The notes under the pieces were generated by a model. The model was not told the DNA's origin. It ran no database searches and was given only the letters and a program-made list of their open reading frames with translations. Below, piece by piece: positions 1 through 8,588 of a DNA stretch of 33,888 nt. The first letter of the stretch is position 1. Every line of letters starts with the position of its first letter. Source of the stretch: Flavobacteriales bacterium (GTDB lineage: Bacteria; Bacteroidota; Bacteroidia; Flavobacteriales_E; Vicingaceae); the NCBI GenBank assembly GCA_002401955.1, contig NVUQ01000092.1, forward strand, positions 1 through 33,888. The letters are read 5' to 3'. Both the position numbers and the translations under genes were made by a program.

Positions 1-99
1 TTATTAATAACCAAGCAAATGACAGGGAAATACAAAGAATACAGTAAGGAAGGATATAATATGGAAATTGAAATCCCTGAAAAGGAACTAAGTAATTGA
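1..99 (+). CDS. 3' end of an unidentified gene (partial)
   Basis: An open frame runs in from the left edge and stops with TGA at 97-99, giving 32 residues that are Lys/Glu rich and end in IEIPEKELSN. A perfect terminator hairpin begins at the stop codon, which supports this being a real gene end. The fragment is too short to assign. The acidic tail loosely resembles ends of sensor kinases or adapter proteins, but that is a guess. Confidence 0.55.
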   Translation, partial: LLITKQMTGKYKEYSKEGYNMEIEIPEKELSN

Positions 100-129
100 A
101 AAATCCCAACTCTTTGAGTTGGGATTTTT
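99..129. terminator. Bidirectional intrinsic terminator
   Basis: A 14-bp perfect stem (AAAAATCCCAACTC at 99-112, its complement at 116-129) closes a 3-nt loop, with a U run on either strand. It lies between the left-edge gene and the convergent aconitase gene and can serve both. Confidence 0.85.
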
Positions 130-137
130 GCTTCTAT

Positions 138-186
138 GTCATCCTGAACTTGATTCAGAATATCTTATAAAGAGATTGCTGATTAA
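138..186. repeat. Decayed intergenic repeat fragment
   Basis: The stretch starts GTCATCCTGAACTTGATTCA and continues to AAGAGATTGCTGA. It resembles one arm of a dispersed palindromic element I know from Bacteroidota, in which a matching arm near the far end restores GTCAT in inverted orientation. That second arm is missing here, so this is a remnant. The family assignment is from memory. Confidence 0.5.
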
Positions 187-205
187 ACCCACAATCACGT
201 TAGTT

Positions 206-2473
206 TTAATTATTCTGCACTTTAATTAAGTTTAAAGCAGAACCTGCTCTATACCAATCAATTTGCTGTGCATTATAAGTATGGTTCAACATAATGGTAT
301 CAGAAGAACCATCTGCATGAGCAACATCTAATGTTAATTGTTTGTCAGGAGCAAAATCAGCTAAATCAGAAAAAGCGAAAGTATCGGCCTCTTTAATTTT
401 ATCGTAATCCGCTTCGTTAGCAAAAGTTAAGCCTAACATTCCTTGTTTCTTTAGGTTTGTTTCGTGGATTCTTGCAAAAGATTTTACAATTACCGCATAC
501 ACACCTAAATGACGAGGCTCCATTGCTGCGTGCTCTCTAGAAGAACCTTCACCATAGTTATGGTCTCCAACAACAATGCTCGGAACTCCTGCAGCTTTAT
601 ACGCTCTTGCCGTAGCAGGAACAGCTCCTTTATCTCCAGTTAATTGATTCACTACTTCGTTAGAAGCTCCTCCAAATGAATTTACTGCTCCAATTAAACA
701 GTTTTCAGAAATATTATCTAAATGCCCTCTAAACTGTAACCATGGTCCAGCCATAGAGATGTGATCTGTTGTACATTTACCTTCTGCTTTAATTAACAAT
801 TTAGCCCCTGTAATGTTCCCTCCATCCCAAGGAGAAAAAGGAGTTAACAGTTGTAATCTTTTAGACTCTGGCTTAACCATTACTTCAATTCCAGAACCAT
901 CTTCAGCAGGAGCTTGGTAACCGTTATCTTCAACAGCAAAACCTTTTTCTGGTAATTCCATTCCCGTTGGTTCAGCTAATTTCACCTCTTCTCCGCTTGC
1001 ATTTGTTAAGGTATCTGTCATTGGATTAAAATCTAATCTTCCTGAAATTGCAATTGCAGCAACCATTTCTGGTGAAGCAACAAACGCCATAGTATTTGGA
1101 TTACCATCTGCTCTTTTCTTAAAGTTTCTATTAAAAGAATGAACAATAGAATTTTTCTTTTCTTCCGAAGCCCCTGGTCTATCCCATTGTCCAATACATG
1201 GCCCACAAGCATTCGTAAATATTTTTGTATTATCTAGTGTATTAAAGGTATCAATAAACCCATCCCGTTCAGCAGTAAATCTAACTTGCTCAGAACCTGG
1301 GTTAATTCCTAAAATTGCTTTTGCATTTAAGCCTTTGTTTACTGCATCCTTAACAATAGAGGCTGCACGAGATAGATCTTCGTAAGAAGAGTTGGTACAA
1401 GAACCTATTAAAGCCCATTCAATATCAGTTGGCCAATCGTTAGCTGCAGCAGCAGCTTTCATTTCTGAAACTGGAGTAGCCAAATCTGGCGTAAATGGTC
1501 CGTTTAAGTGTGGAGTTAATTCAGATAAATTAATTTCAATAACTTGATCAAAATATTGTTCTGGATTCGCATAAACTTCAGCATCACCAGTTAAATGTTC
1601 AGCAACTTCATCAGCCAAAGCAACAACATCAGCTCTCCCTGTTGCGGCTAAATATCTTCTCATAGAATCATCGTAACCAAAAGTAGAAGTAGTTGCTCCT
1701 ATTTCAGCACCCATATTACAAATGGTTCCTTTTCCCGTACAAGACATAGATTCAGCACCATCACCAAAATATTCAACAATTGCTCCAGTACCACCTTTTA
1801 CAGTTAAAATACCAGCCACTTTTAAGATTACATCTTTAGGAGCGGTCCAACCATTTAATTTGCCTGTTAATTTAACACCTATTAGTTTCGGCATTTTTAA
1901 TTCCCAAGCCATTGCCGCCATAACATCAACAGCATCAGCACCGCCAACACCAATAGCAACCATTCCTAAACCACCAGCATTAACTGTATGAGAATCTGTT
2001 CCTATCATCATTCCTCCTGGAAAAGCATAATTTTCTAATACTACTTGGTGGATAATTCCAGCACCTGGTTTCCAAAAACCTATACCATATTTATCACAAA
2101 CAGAACTTAAGAAGTTAAACACTTCGTTGTTCTTATTAATTCCTTCTTGTAAATCTTTATCTGCTCCTAATTTTGCCAAAATCAAGTGATCCGCGTGAGC
2201 TGTAGAAGGAACTGCAACTTTTGTTTTACCAGCTTGCATAAATTGTAACAAAGCCATTTGTGCCGTAGCATCTTGCATCGCTACTCTATCTGGAGCAAAA
2301 TCTACATAGGAGTTTCCTCTTTCATAAGCCTGCGTTGCTTCCCCTTCCCAAAGGTGGGTATAAAGAATTTTTTCGGCCAAAGTTAAAGGCTTGCCCGTTA
2401 CCTTTCTAGCTGCTGCTACCCTTTCTGGGTATTTTGCATAAACAGCTTTAATCATTTCAATGTCAAATGCCAT
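206..2473 (-). CDS. acn: Aconitate hydratase (mitochondrial-type aconitase)
   Basis: A 755-residue [4Fe-4S] hydro-lyase that interconverts citrate and isocitrate through cis-aconitate in the cytoplasmic TCA cycle. The three cluster cysteines are visible as C359 (in [12 protein letters not shown]) and C423/C426 (in [11 protein letters not shown]), nearly the same numbering as mitochondrial aconitase. The N-terminal half holds the substrate loops ([14 protein letters not shown] near 157-170), and the C-terminal swivel domain carries [15 protein letters not shown]. Length and motifs fit the mitochondrial-type enzyme rather than AcnB, whose domain order differs. The gene is monocistronic on this strand and ends facing the 99-129 terminator. 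The other TCA gene in the window, fumarase, lies about 30 kb away. I chose the ATG at 2473 because the family N-terminus starts there. Confidence 0.97.
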   Translation of the reverse strand: MAFDIEMIKAVYAKYPERVAAARKVTGKPLTLAEKILYTHLWEGEATQAYERGNSYVDFAPDRVAMQDATAQMALLQFMQAGKTKVAVPSTAHADHLILAKLGADKDLQEGINKNNEVFNFLSSVCDKYGIGFWKPGAGIIHQVVLENYAFPGGMMIGTDSHTVNAGGLGMVAIGVGGADAVDVMAAMAWELKMPKLIGVKLTGKLNGWTAPKDVILKVAGILTVKGGTGAIVEYFGDGAESMSCTGKGTICNMGAEIGATTSTFGYDDSMRRYLAATGRADVVALADEVAEHLTGDAEVYANPEQYFDQVIEINLSELTPHLNGPFTPDLATPVSEMKAAAAANDWPTDIEWALIGSCTNSSYEDLSRAASIVKDAVNKGLNAKAILGINPGSEQVRFTAERDGFIDTFNTLDNTKIFTNACGPCIGQWDRPGASEEKKNSIVHSFNRNFKKRADGNPNTMAFVASPEMVAAIAISGRLDFNPMTDTLTNASGEEVKLAEPTGMELPEKGFAVEDNGYQAPAEDGSGIEVMVKPESKRLQLLTPFSPWDGGNITGAKLLIKAEGKCTTDHISMAGPWLQFRGHLDNISENCLIGAVNSFGGASNEVVNQLTGDKGAVPATARAYKAAGVPSIVVGDHNYGEGSSREHAAMEPRHLGVYAVIVKSFARIHETNLKKQGMLGLTFANEADYDKIKEADTFAFSDLADFAPDKQLTLDVAHADGSSDTIMLNHTYNAQQIDWYRAGSALNLIKVQNN

Positions 2474-2560
2474 CTTAAAAGTGTTTCGTATTTAGTGTGT
2501 GGTAATTAGTCTAAAGCATTTTTCAAAACGCTATAAAACCAAAAACGATACACCAATAAA

Positions 2561-2662
2561 TTAAATAAAAAACAGCTTATTATGGATAATTTCTCTTGCC
2601 AACGCCACACTATCCCGATTAGGATATCCCAACTTACTGTATTGAGTTGCGAAGTTAAGCAT
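2561..2662 (-). other. Short ORF, possible regulator relic (33 aa)
   Basis: A 33-codon minus-strand ORF inside the gap upstream of aconitase encodes a peptide containing YSKLGYPNRDSVALAREI. The pattern loosely resembles the last helix of a LuxR/GerE DNA-binding domain (KLG-x-x-NR-x-x-V-x-x-A). The frame is closed by a stop just upstream of the ATG, so at best it is a fragment of a former gene. It may be chance. Confidence 0.2.
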
Positions 2663-2750
2663 TTTTAAAAAAAATAGCAACTATTTCAGCCCAAAAAATA
2701 CCGTTTGTTGTATTCCATTATTGGCTAAAAGAATCCTTAAGTTATTTTGA

Positions 2751-2914
2751 AAATGTGGAAGTATTTATACTAATGTTTCTGATTGTACTACAATTGGCAT
2801 AAAGGAAGGAATAATCGGACAAAAGCTAACAATTTATCCAAACCCTTCATTTAATAATTATTTATTGAGTTAACAGGTATTGATAACGCTATACATGTAG
2901 TGCTTTCATCATAA
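2751..2914 (+). pseudogene. Relic of a T9SS C-terminal sorting domain
   Basis: Between a stop at 2748-2750 and a stop at 2871-2873 the frame reads SDCTTIGIKEG then KLTIYPNPSFNNYLL. IYPNP with the preceding Ile-rich linker is the hallmark start of a type A T9SS sorting domain. A frame change near 2867 continues the homology as ELTGIDNAIHVVLSS up to a TAA at 2912-2914, which is the expected next strand of such a domain. The upstream body of the protein is absent. This is therefore the frameshifted, truncated tail of a former secreted or surface protein. The rest of the 490-bp gap (2474-2963) shows nothing else I can support apart from the weak ORF at 2561-2662 and the -7 box at 2952. Confidence 0.65.
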
Positions 2915-2951
2915 AAAAGAAGTAAATAAATTATTTCTTAATAATCCTTTT

Positions 2952-2959
2952 TATTTTTG
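2952..2959 (+). promoter_or_regulatory. -7 box (TATTTTTG) for the SET-domain gene
   Basis: TATTTTTG matches the Bacteroidota TAnnTTTG -7 consensus exactly. It ends only 4 nt before the ATG at 2964, so transcription may begin at or next to the start codon. No clear TTTG -33 element is seen. Confidence 0.45.
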
Positions 2960-2963
2960 ACGA

Positions 2964-3407
2964 ATGATAGACTTATTGATTCAACAAAGGACCGAAGAAA
3001 AAACTCTAGTTACAAAGAAGAACATTAGAAAAGGAACTGTTATTCTCCAACTAGAAGGAAGTAGAACCTCTTCTCCTACACAATATTCAGTGCAAATTGG
3101 ACAAGAACTACACATTGATATTCCTAAACAATTTACACAAAAAAACGAAGATTATTATTGGGCCTTTTTAAATCATTCATGCCAACCCAATGCTTTTTTT
3201 AAAAACATGCAACTAATTGCTTTAACCGATATTTCTGAAAATAAAGAAATAACCTTTAATTATAACACTACTGAACTTGAAATGTCTAATCCATTTTTAT
3301 GCAATTGCAAGCAAGATCATTGTATAAATAATGTTGAAGGGTATAAATTTCTTACTCCACACCAAAAACAATCTATAATTGAACACACCGCTTCGTACTT
3401 ATATTGA
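2964..3407 (+). CDS. Small SET-domain protein (putative lysine methyltransferase)
   Basis: A 147-residue protein consisting of little more than a SET fold. SET enzymes transfer a methyl group from S-adenosylmethionine to a lysine side chain. Visible landmarks are the NHSC motif at residues 70-73 (LNHSCQPNA, cofactor pocket), the EITFNY segment at 95-100 with the likely catalytic Tyr100, and a post-SET cysteine cluster C113-x-C115-x4-C120 that with C73 could bind one zinc ion. No signal peptide or membrane segment is seen, so it should be cytoplasmic. It sits alone between the sorting-domain relic and aspS. The substrate is unknown. Such compact SET proteins occur in scattered bacteria; whether this one is active cannot be judged from sequence. 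Confidence 0.82.
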   Translation: MIDLLIQQRTEEKTLVTKKNIRKGTVILQLEGSRTSSPTQYSVQIGQELHIDIPKQFTQKNEDYYWAFLNHSCQPNAFFKNMQLIALTDISENKEITFNYNTTELEMSNPFLCNCKQDHCINNVEGYKFLTPHQKQSIIEHTASYLY

Positions 3408-3417
3408 TGAAATCCAT

Positions 3418-3450
3418 TTTGAATTCTTAATTTCGCCATTCAAAAATTTG
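3418..3450 (+). promoter_or_regulatory. Probable promoter of aspS
   Basis: TTTG at 3418-3421 (-33) is followed after 21 nt by AAAATTTG at 3443-3450, one mismatch from the TAnnTTTG -7 consensus. The box ends 7 nt before the aspS ATG, leaving room for almost no leader. Confidence 0.45.
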
Positions 3451-3457
3451 CTAAAAG

Positions 3458-5203
3458 ATGTATAGGTCACACACAAACGGAGTATTAAGATTAGAAAACG
3501 TAAACACCGAAGTTACCCTCTGTGGATGGGTGCAAAAATCGAGAGATTTAGGAGCCATGACTTTTGTTGATTTAAGAGACAGATATGGTATTACTCAATT
3601 AATTTTTGGAGAAGAACATAGCGAAGCGGCAAAATCTTTAGGTCGTGAAGATGTTATTCAAATTAAAGGAACTGTTATTGAGCGTGAAAGCAAAAACAAA
3701 AACATTCCTACAGGAGAAATTGAAATTACTGTTGCAGAACTGACTGTATTAAACAAAAGCAAAACTCCTCCCTTCACTATTGAAGATGAAACGGACGGTG
3801 GCGAAGAATTAAGAATGCAATACCGTTATTTAGATTTAAGAAGGAAACCTCTTCAAAATGCATTAAAACTAAGACACAGACTTTCTATTGAAATTAGAAA
3901 ATATTTAGACAGTATCGATTTCTTTGAAATTGAAACTCCTTATTTAATCAAATCTACTCCAGAAGGAGCAAGAGATTTTGTGGTTCCAAGCAGAATGAAC
4001 CCACAACAATTTTATGCTTTACCACAATCACCACAAACATTTAAGCAATTATTAATGGTTGGTGGTTTTGATAAATACTACCAAATAGTAAGGTGTTTTA
4101 GAGATGAAGATTTAAGAGCAGATCGTCAGCCAGAATTTACGCAAATTGATTGCGAAATGGCTTTTGTTGATCAAGAAGATATCTTAAACACTTTTGAAGG
4201 AATGATAGATTACCTTTTCAAAAAAGTAAAAGGTGTAGAATTGTCTTCTTTCCCGCGAATGGATTATGCTTCAGCAATGGAGCAATATGGTTCTGATAAA
4301 CCAGATATTCGTTTTGCAATGACTTTTAACTACATTAATGAAGTGGCACAAAACAAAGGTTTTCAAATTTTTGATGATGCAGAAAGCGTAATAGCAATAG
4401 TTGCAGAAGATTGTTCAACATACACTCGTAAAGAGTTAGATAAATTAGTTGATTTTGTTAAACGACCGCAAGTGGGAGCTAAAGGATTAATTTATGTAAA
4501 GTGTAACGAAGACGGAACATTTAAATCTTCTGTAGATAAATTTTACAATCAAGATGATTTAAAAGCTTGGGCAGATAAATGTAATGCAAAAGCTGGAGAT
4601 TTAATTCTTGTATTATCGGGAAACAAAGCAACTACACAAACTCAAATGAACGTTTTACGTTTACATTTAGGAGATGAGTTAGGATTAAGAAACCCCAATG
4701 AATACGCTCCGTTATGGGTTTATGATTTCCCTTTATTAGAATGGGATGAAGATTCTCAAAGATATCATGCAATGCACCACCCGTTTACTTCTCCTAAAAA
4801 AGAAGATATGCATTTATTAGATTCTGCTCCAGGAGAAGTTAGAGCTAATGCTTACGATTTAGTTCTTAATGGAACTGAGATTGGTGGTGGTTCAATTAGA
4901 ATTCACGATAAAAAAACTCAAGCCTTAATGTTTAAGCATTTAGGATTTTCTGAAGAAGAAGCAAAAGCTCAATTCGGGTTTTTAATGAATGCTTTTGAAT
5001 ATGGAGCTCCTCCACATGGTGGAATTGCTTTAGGTTTTGATAGATTATGTGCTTTATTTGGCGGACAAGAAACCATCAGAGATTTTATTGCTTTCCCTAA
5101 AAACAATAGCGGTAGAGATGTAATGATCGATTCTCCCTCTCCAATCAGCTCAGAACAATTGGAAGAATTAAACATTGATTTAAAGACCAAAATAGAAGCG
5201 TAA
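3458..5203 (+). CDS. aspS: Aspartyl-tRNA synthetase
   Basis: A 581-residue class II aminoacyl-tRNA synthetase that charges tRNA-Asp in the cytoplasm. An N-terminal OB-fold anticodon-binding domain (about residues 1-105, starting [11 protein letters not shown]) is followed by the catalytic core. Class II motif 2 is seen as [18 protein letters not shown], and motif 3 as GIALGFDRL near the C-terminus. The region between about 280 and 410 is the bacterial-type insertion (GAD domain). Full length for a bacterial AspRS. It stands alone, 50 bp after the SET gene and 81 bp before trhO. I cannot tell from sequence alone whether it is discriminating or also charges tRNA-Asn. Confidence 0.97.
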   Translation: MYRSHTNGVLRLENVNTEVTLCGWVQKSRDLGAMTFVDLRDRYGITQLIFGEEHSEAAKSLGREDVIQIKGTVIERESKNKNIPTGEIEITVAELTVLNKSKTPPFTIEDETDGGEELRMQYRYLDLRRKPLQNALKLRHRLSIEIRKYLDSIDFFEIETPYLIKSTPEGARDFVVPSRMNPQQFYALPQSPQTFKQLLMVGGFDKYYQIVRCFRDEDLRADRQPEFTQIDCEMAFVDQEDILNTFEGMIDYLFKKVKGVELSSFPRMDYASAMEQYGSDKPDIRFAMTFNYINEVAQNKGFQIFDDAESVIAIVAEDCSTYTRKELDKLVDFVKRPQVGAKGLIYVKCNEDGTFKSSVDKFYNQDDLKAWADKCNAKAGDLILVLSGNKATTQTQMNVLRLHLGDELGLRNPNEYAPLWVYDFPLLEWDEDSQRYHAMHHPFTSPKKEDMHLLDSAPGEVRANAYDLVLNGTEIGGGSIRIHDKKTQALMFKHLGFSEEEAKAQFGFLMNAFEYGAPPHGGIALGFDRLCALFGGQETIRDFIAFPKNNSGRDVMIDSPSPISSEQLEELNIDLKTKIEA

Positions 5204-5259
5204 TTAAAGCTCTAATTTTCCGAATGACGAAAATCAGTTATTAATAATTGAAATTCTCG

Positions 5260-5267
5260 TAATTTTG
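5260..5267 (+). promoter_or_regulatory. -7 box (TAATTTTG) for trhO
   Basis: An exact TAnnTTTG match 17 nt before the trhO start codon, in the 81-bp gap after aspS. No good -33 TTTG is visible at the usual 17-23 nt distance. Confidence 0.45.
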
Positions 5268-5284
5268 TAGCTTAACCGATTGAT

Positions 5285-6343
5285 ATGAAAGAGAAAAAGG
5301 TCGCTTTATTTAATAAATTAGGTCGAGAAGATTTAGAAGAAGAACTCAATAACGAGACTTTTAAAAGAATAACCGTTTCTTTATATAGATACGTTAACAT
5401 CAAAAACCCTGACATATTCAGAGATGTTTTATATGGTTGTTGGGCAGAACTTAACATTAAAGGAAGAATCTACCTCGCCAAAGAAGGAATAAACGCACAA
5501 TTTTCGTGTCCAGAAGATAACTGGGAAGCTTTTAATGAAACTCTTGAAGATTATGATTATCTGAAAGATGTACCGTTAAAAATTGCCGTTGAAGATGATG
5601 GCAAATCATTCATTAAATTAACCATAAAAGTTCGTGACAGAATTTTGGCAGACGGAATGGATGATAACAGCTATGACACATCTAATGTTGGAAACCACCT
5701 AACCGCTTCCGAATGGAATAGAGATATGGCAGACCCAAACACTATCGTAGTTGATGTTAGAAATCATTATGAAAATGAAATAGGCCATTTTAAAGGAGCT
5801 GTCTGTGCTGGTTCTGACACTTTTAAAGAGGATCTGCCAAAAATCCATAAAAAACTAAAAGGTAAAGAAGATCAAAAAATACTTCTTTATTGTACAGGAG
5901 GCATTCGATGTGAAAAGACCAGTGCATATCTAAAGCACGAAGGGTTTGAAGATGTAAATCAATTACATGGAGGAATTATTGATTATGCCAGACAAATTGA
6001 AGCGGAAGGGCTAGAAAACAACTTTATTGGTAAGAACTTTGTTTTTGATGAAAGAAGAGGAGAACGAGTTTCTGATGATATAATTAGTACCTGCCACCAA
6101 TGTGGAGAAACTTGTGATGATCACACCAATTGCGAATATTTAGATTGCAACCTCTTATTCATACAATGCGAAAATTGCAAAAAAGAATTTGAAAATTGTT
6201 GCTCAAATGAATGTCTTGAATATTCAAAACTTCCTATTGAAGAACAAAAAGAATTACGAAAAGTTAGAGAAGCTAAAGGCCTTTTAGATTACCAAAAAAG
6301 CTTACGACCAAAGATAAAAGGAATAAAAAAGGGTAATAAATAA
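5285..6343 (+). CDS. trhO: tRNA uridine(34) hydroxylase, rhodanese family
   Basis: A 352-residue member of the YceA/TrhO family, which uses oxygen to form 5-hydroxyuridine at the wobble position of certain tRNAs. The order is an N-terminal acylphosphatase-like domain (about 30-130, with the family signature GRIYLAKEGINAQ), a rhodanese domain (about 140-250) with the active loop YCTGGIRCEK in which C203 is the likely catalytic cysteine, and a C-terminal cysteine-rich tail. That tail has many Cys in CxxC pairs (CHQCGETC, CENCKKEFENCC), suggesting bound metal. The length is typical of the longer form. It is followed by a 143-bp gap with no convincing terminator. Confidence 0.93.
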   Translation: MKEKKVALFNKLGREDLEEELNNETFKRITVSLYRYVNIKNPDIFRDVLYGCWAELNIKGRIYLAKEGINAQFSCPEDNWEAFNETLEDYDYLKDVPLKIAVEDDGKSFIKLTIKVRDRILADGMDDNSYDTSNVGNHLTASEWNRDMADPNTIVVDVRNHYENEIGHFKGAVCAGSDTFKEDLPKIHKKLKGKEDQKILLYCTGGIRCEKTSAYLKHEGFEDVNQLHGGIIDYARQIEAEGLENNFIGKNFVFDERRGERVSDDIISTCHQCGETCDDHTNCEYLDCNLLFIQCENCKKEFENCCSNECLEYSKLPIEEQKELRKVREAKGLLDYQKSLRPKIKGIKKGNK

Positions 6344-6458
6344 CATTGTCTTTTCTGGTTTTTTTAAAATAAAATACTGCTTCAGAAGTTCTTTTTAATC
6401 TTTTATTTCTTAATTCTCAAAATTTCTTTTTCAAATAAAAAAGTCTTCCATAAATAGC

Positions 6459-6466
6459 TACCTTTA
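6459..6466 (+). promoter_or_regulatory. Possible -7 box (TACCTTTA)
   Basis: One mismatch from TAnnTTTG, 20 nt before the ATG at 6487. Weak on its own in such AT-rich DNA. Confidence 0.3.
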
Positions 6467-6486
6467 CGACAATTAAAGGCATAATA

Positions 6487-7440
6487 ATGGTAGATAGAAT
6501 ATTAGTGATAGGATCGTCTGGTCAAATAGGAACCGAATTAGTAGAGGAATTAAGAACTATATATGGCAACGAAAATGTAATTGCCTCAGACATAAGAGAA
6601 CCTCAAATTGCTCAAAACGGACCGTTTGAAATTCTTGACATTCTAAACAAAGTTCAATTATTAGAAATCGTTGAAAAATACAACGTAAAAGAAGTTTACC
6701 TATTAGCAGCATTATTATCTGCTACAGCCGAAAAAAATCCATCTTTTGGTTGGGATTTAAATATGAACAGTTTATTTAATGTTCTTAATCTTGCTAAAGA
6801 TAAAGTTATTGATAAAATATTTTGGCCAAGCTCTATTGCTGTTTTTGGACCAACAACCCCAAAAGAAAACACTCCACAATATACTATTATGGAACCAAGT
6901 ACTGTTTACGGAATTAGTAAACAAGCCGGAGAAAGATGGTGTGAATACTATCATGAAAAATATAATGTAGATGTAAGAAGCATCCGATACCCTGGTTTAA
7001 TTGGATACAAATCGAAGCCGGGCGGAGGAACAACAGATTACGCTGTAGATATTTTTCATCAAGCAATTTTATCTAATAATTATGAATGTTTTTTATCAGA
7101 AAACACAACACTACCGATGATGTATATGTCTGATGCAATAAAAGCTACCATCAACATTATGAAGGCTGATAGTTCTAATATAAAAATTAGGTCTAGTTAC
7201 AACATATCAGGAATGAGTTTTTCTCCAAAAGAAATTACTAATAGAATTAAAAAATATATTCCAGGGTTTAGTATTTCATACAAACCAGATGATAGGCAAA
7301 AAATTGCAGAATCTTGGCCTAAATCCATCAATGACCAACACGCAATTAAAGATTGGGGATGGTCACCAGATATTAATCTATCTACACTAACCGAAATTAT
7401 GTTAGAAAATTTGAAACAATTATTACCTCTAGAAAATTAA
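6487..7440 (+). CDS. NAD-dependent L-threonine 3-dehydrogenase, SDR type
   Basis: A 317-residue extended short-chain dehydrogenase. The Rossmann NAD site is GSSGQIG at the N-terminus (about residues 9-15), the active-site Ser lies in WPSSIAVFG, and the catalytic Tyr/Lys pair is in VYGISKQAGERW. The segment YPGLIGYKSKPGGGTTDYA is characteristic of the epimerase-like threonine dehydrogenases, which oxidise threonine to 2-amino-3-ketobutyrate on the way to glycine. This differs from the zinc-dependent Tdh of enterobacteria. No kbl-type ligase is adjacent. Another SDR substrate cannot be excluded, but the GGGTTDYA motif makes threonine the best call. Confidence 0.87.
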   Translation: MVDRILVIGSSGQIGTELVEELRTIYGNENVIASDIREPQIAQNGPFEILDILNKVQLLEIVEKYNVKEVYLLAALLSATAEKNPSFGWDLNMNSLFNVLNLAKDKVIDKIFWPSSIAVFGPTTPKENTPQYTIMEPSTVYGISKQAGERWCEYYHEKYNVDVRSIRYPGLIGYKSKPGGGTTDYAVDIFHQAILSNNYECFLSENTTLPMMYMSDAIKATINIMKADSSNIKIRSSYNISGMSFSPKEITNRIKKYIPGFSISYKPDDRQKIAESWPKSINDQHAIKDWGWSPDINLSTLTEIMLENLKQLLPLEN

Positions 7441-7598
7441 TCTTAAAAAAATGTAACTTTTTTAGTTCGACAACGTAAATTAAAGATAATATTAAGAGGA
7501 AATAAAGGCGTTAGTCGTGAAAAAACCAGTTTTAATCTAAAAATTAAAGAAAGAAGCACGAATTTTACATATATTTATTTTCTGAAATATAAAAAGGT

Positions 7599-8489
7599 AT
7601 GAGCAAAATGAAAAAAATACTATACATCTTTATTCCTATTTTTATTTGCAGCATTAGTGTTGCTCAAAGCGTACCTCCTTATATAATTGTTGATGGAGAC
7701 ACCATCAATGTAGTTGACGAAAACAATTTGAAACAAGGTTTTTGGAAAATTTTCGGTAATATGAGGAAATTGAAAGAATATGAACCAGACCAGCTAATTG
7801 AGCACGGAAAATATGCCAATAGTAGAAAACAAGGTCTTTGGACTAAGTTTTTCCCTTCAGGAAAAACAAAAAGCGAGATAGAATACAAAAACAGTCGTCC
7901 TAACGGAGCCTATAGAACATATTTTGAGAATGGACAAATAGAAGAAGAAGGAAGTTGGAAAAACAACCGTAACACCAGTGATTTTAAACGATATTATGAA
8001 AACGGACAAGTATCACAGCAATTTGCTTTTAACCCTACAGGAAAAAGAGATGGAAGACAAACTTATTTCTATGAAAATGGACAAGTAATGATTGAAGCCG
8101 ATATTGAAGCTGGAAAAGAAAAATTTGTCAAGGAATTTTATGAAGATGGCTCAATAAAAGCAGAGAAAAGTTTTATTGACGGGAAATTAGATGTTGCCAA
8201 CACTAAAGTTTACGAATCAACAGAACCAATAAAAGAGAAAAAACCTGAAGGCGTAATACAAGTCGTAACAGTAAGTAAAGATGAATATGTCAACTCTGGA
8301 GATTTTAAAGGAGATGGAAAATATAAAATGTATAATGCTGATCGCCAAATTTCAAAAGATGGTTTATTTGAGGCTTATCGTTTTATGGAGGGCAAACAAT
8401 ACATCTATAATGATAATGGAATCCTAACTCAAGTAAAATTATTTAAAGATGGAAGATATATTGGAGATGCTCCACTTCCTAAAGAATAA
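7599..8489 (+). CDS. Secreted MORN-repeat (YwqK-like) protein
   Basis: A 296-residue exported protein. It begins with a signal peptide of about 24 residues ending SVA|Q, so the mature protein would start with Gln. The body is built from MORN-type repeats seen as G-x-Y-x-x-Y-[FY]-ENGQ units (YFENGQ, YYENGQ, YFYENGQ) between about residues 65 and 200. The YwqK family is named from an antitoxin annotation in Bacillus, but exported Bacteroidota members are mostly uncharacterised and no toxin partner is beside it. A second in-frame ATG at 7608 (MKKIL) is an equally good start; I kept the upstream one. A strong terminator follows the stop. Function unknown; a periplasmic or surface scaffold is possible. 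Confidence 0.8.
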   Translation: MSKMKKILYIFIPIFICSISVAQSVPPYIIVDGDTINVVDENNLKQGFWKIFGNMRKLKEYEPDQLIEHGKYANSRKQGLWTKFFPSGKTKSEIEYKNSRPNGAYRTYFENGQIEEEGSWKNNRNTSDFKRYYENGQVSQQFAFNPTGKRDGRQTYFYENGQVMIEADIEAGKEKFVKEFYEDGSIKAEKSFIDGKLDVANTKVYESTEPIKEKKPEGVIQVVTVSKDEYVNSGDFKGDGKYKMYNADRQISKDGLFEAYRFMEGKQYIYNDNGILTQVKLFKDGRYIGDAPLPKE

Positions 8490-8503
8490 AAAACAAAGCA
8501 CTT

Positions 8504-8541
8504 AAAAAACCCAGTTTTGAAATTTCAAAACTGGGTTTTTT
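8504..8541 (+). terminator. Intrinsic terminator after the MORN gene
   Basis: A 19-bp perfect inverted repeat: an A6 run, then CCCAGTTTTGAAA at 8510-8522, and the full complement at 8523-8541 ending in T6. It lies 15 nt after the stop codon and isolates the MORN gene from cysS. Confidence 0.88.
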
Positions 8542-8588
8542 ATTTTTAATTAATACCCTATTTTTACATCCTAAATTAGTTAAATAAA

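Noticed and set aside
1722-1991. 89-codon plus-strand ORF inside aconitase
   Set aside because: It is antisense to a strongly supported gene and its Pro/Thr/Ile-rich composition is the expected complement of that coding strand.
7599-8489. Toxin-antitoxin system suggested by the YwqK family name
   Set aside because: The protein has a signal peptide and no toxin gene is adjacent; the label comes from annotation of distant relatives.
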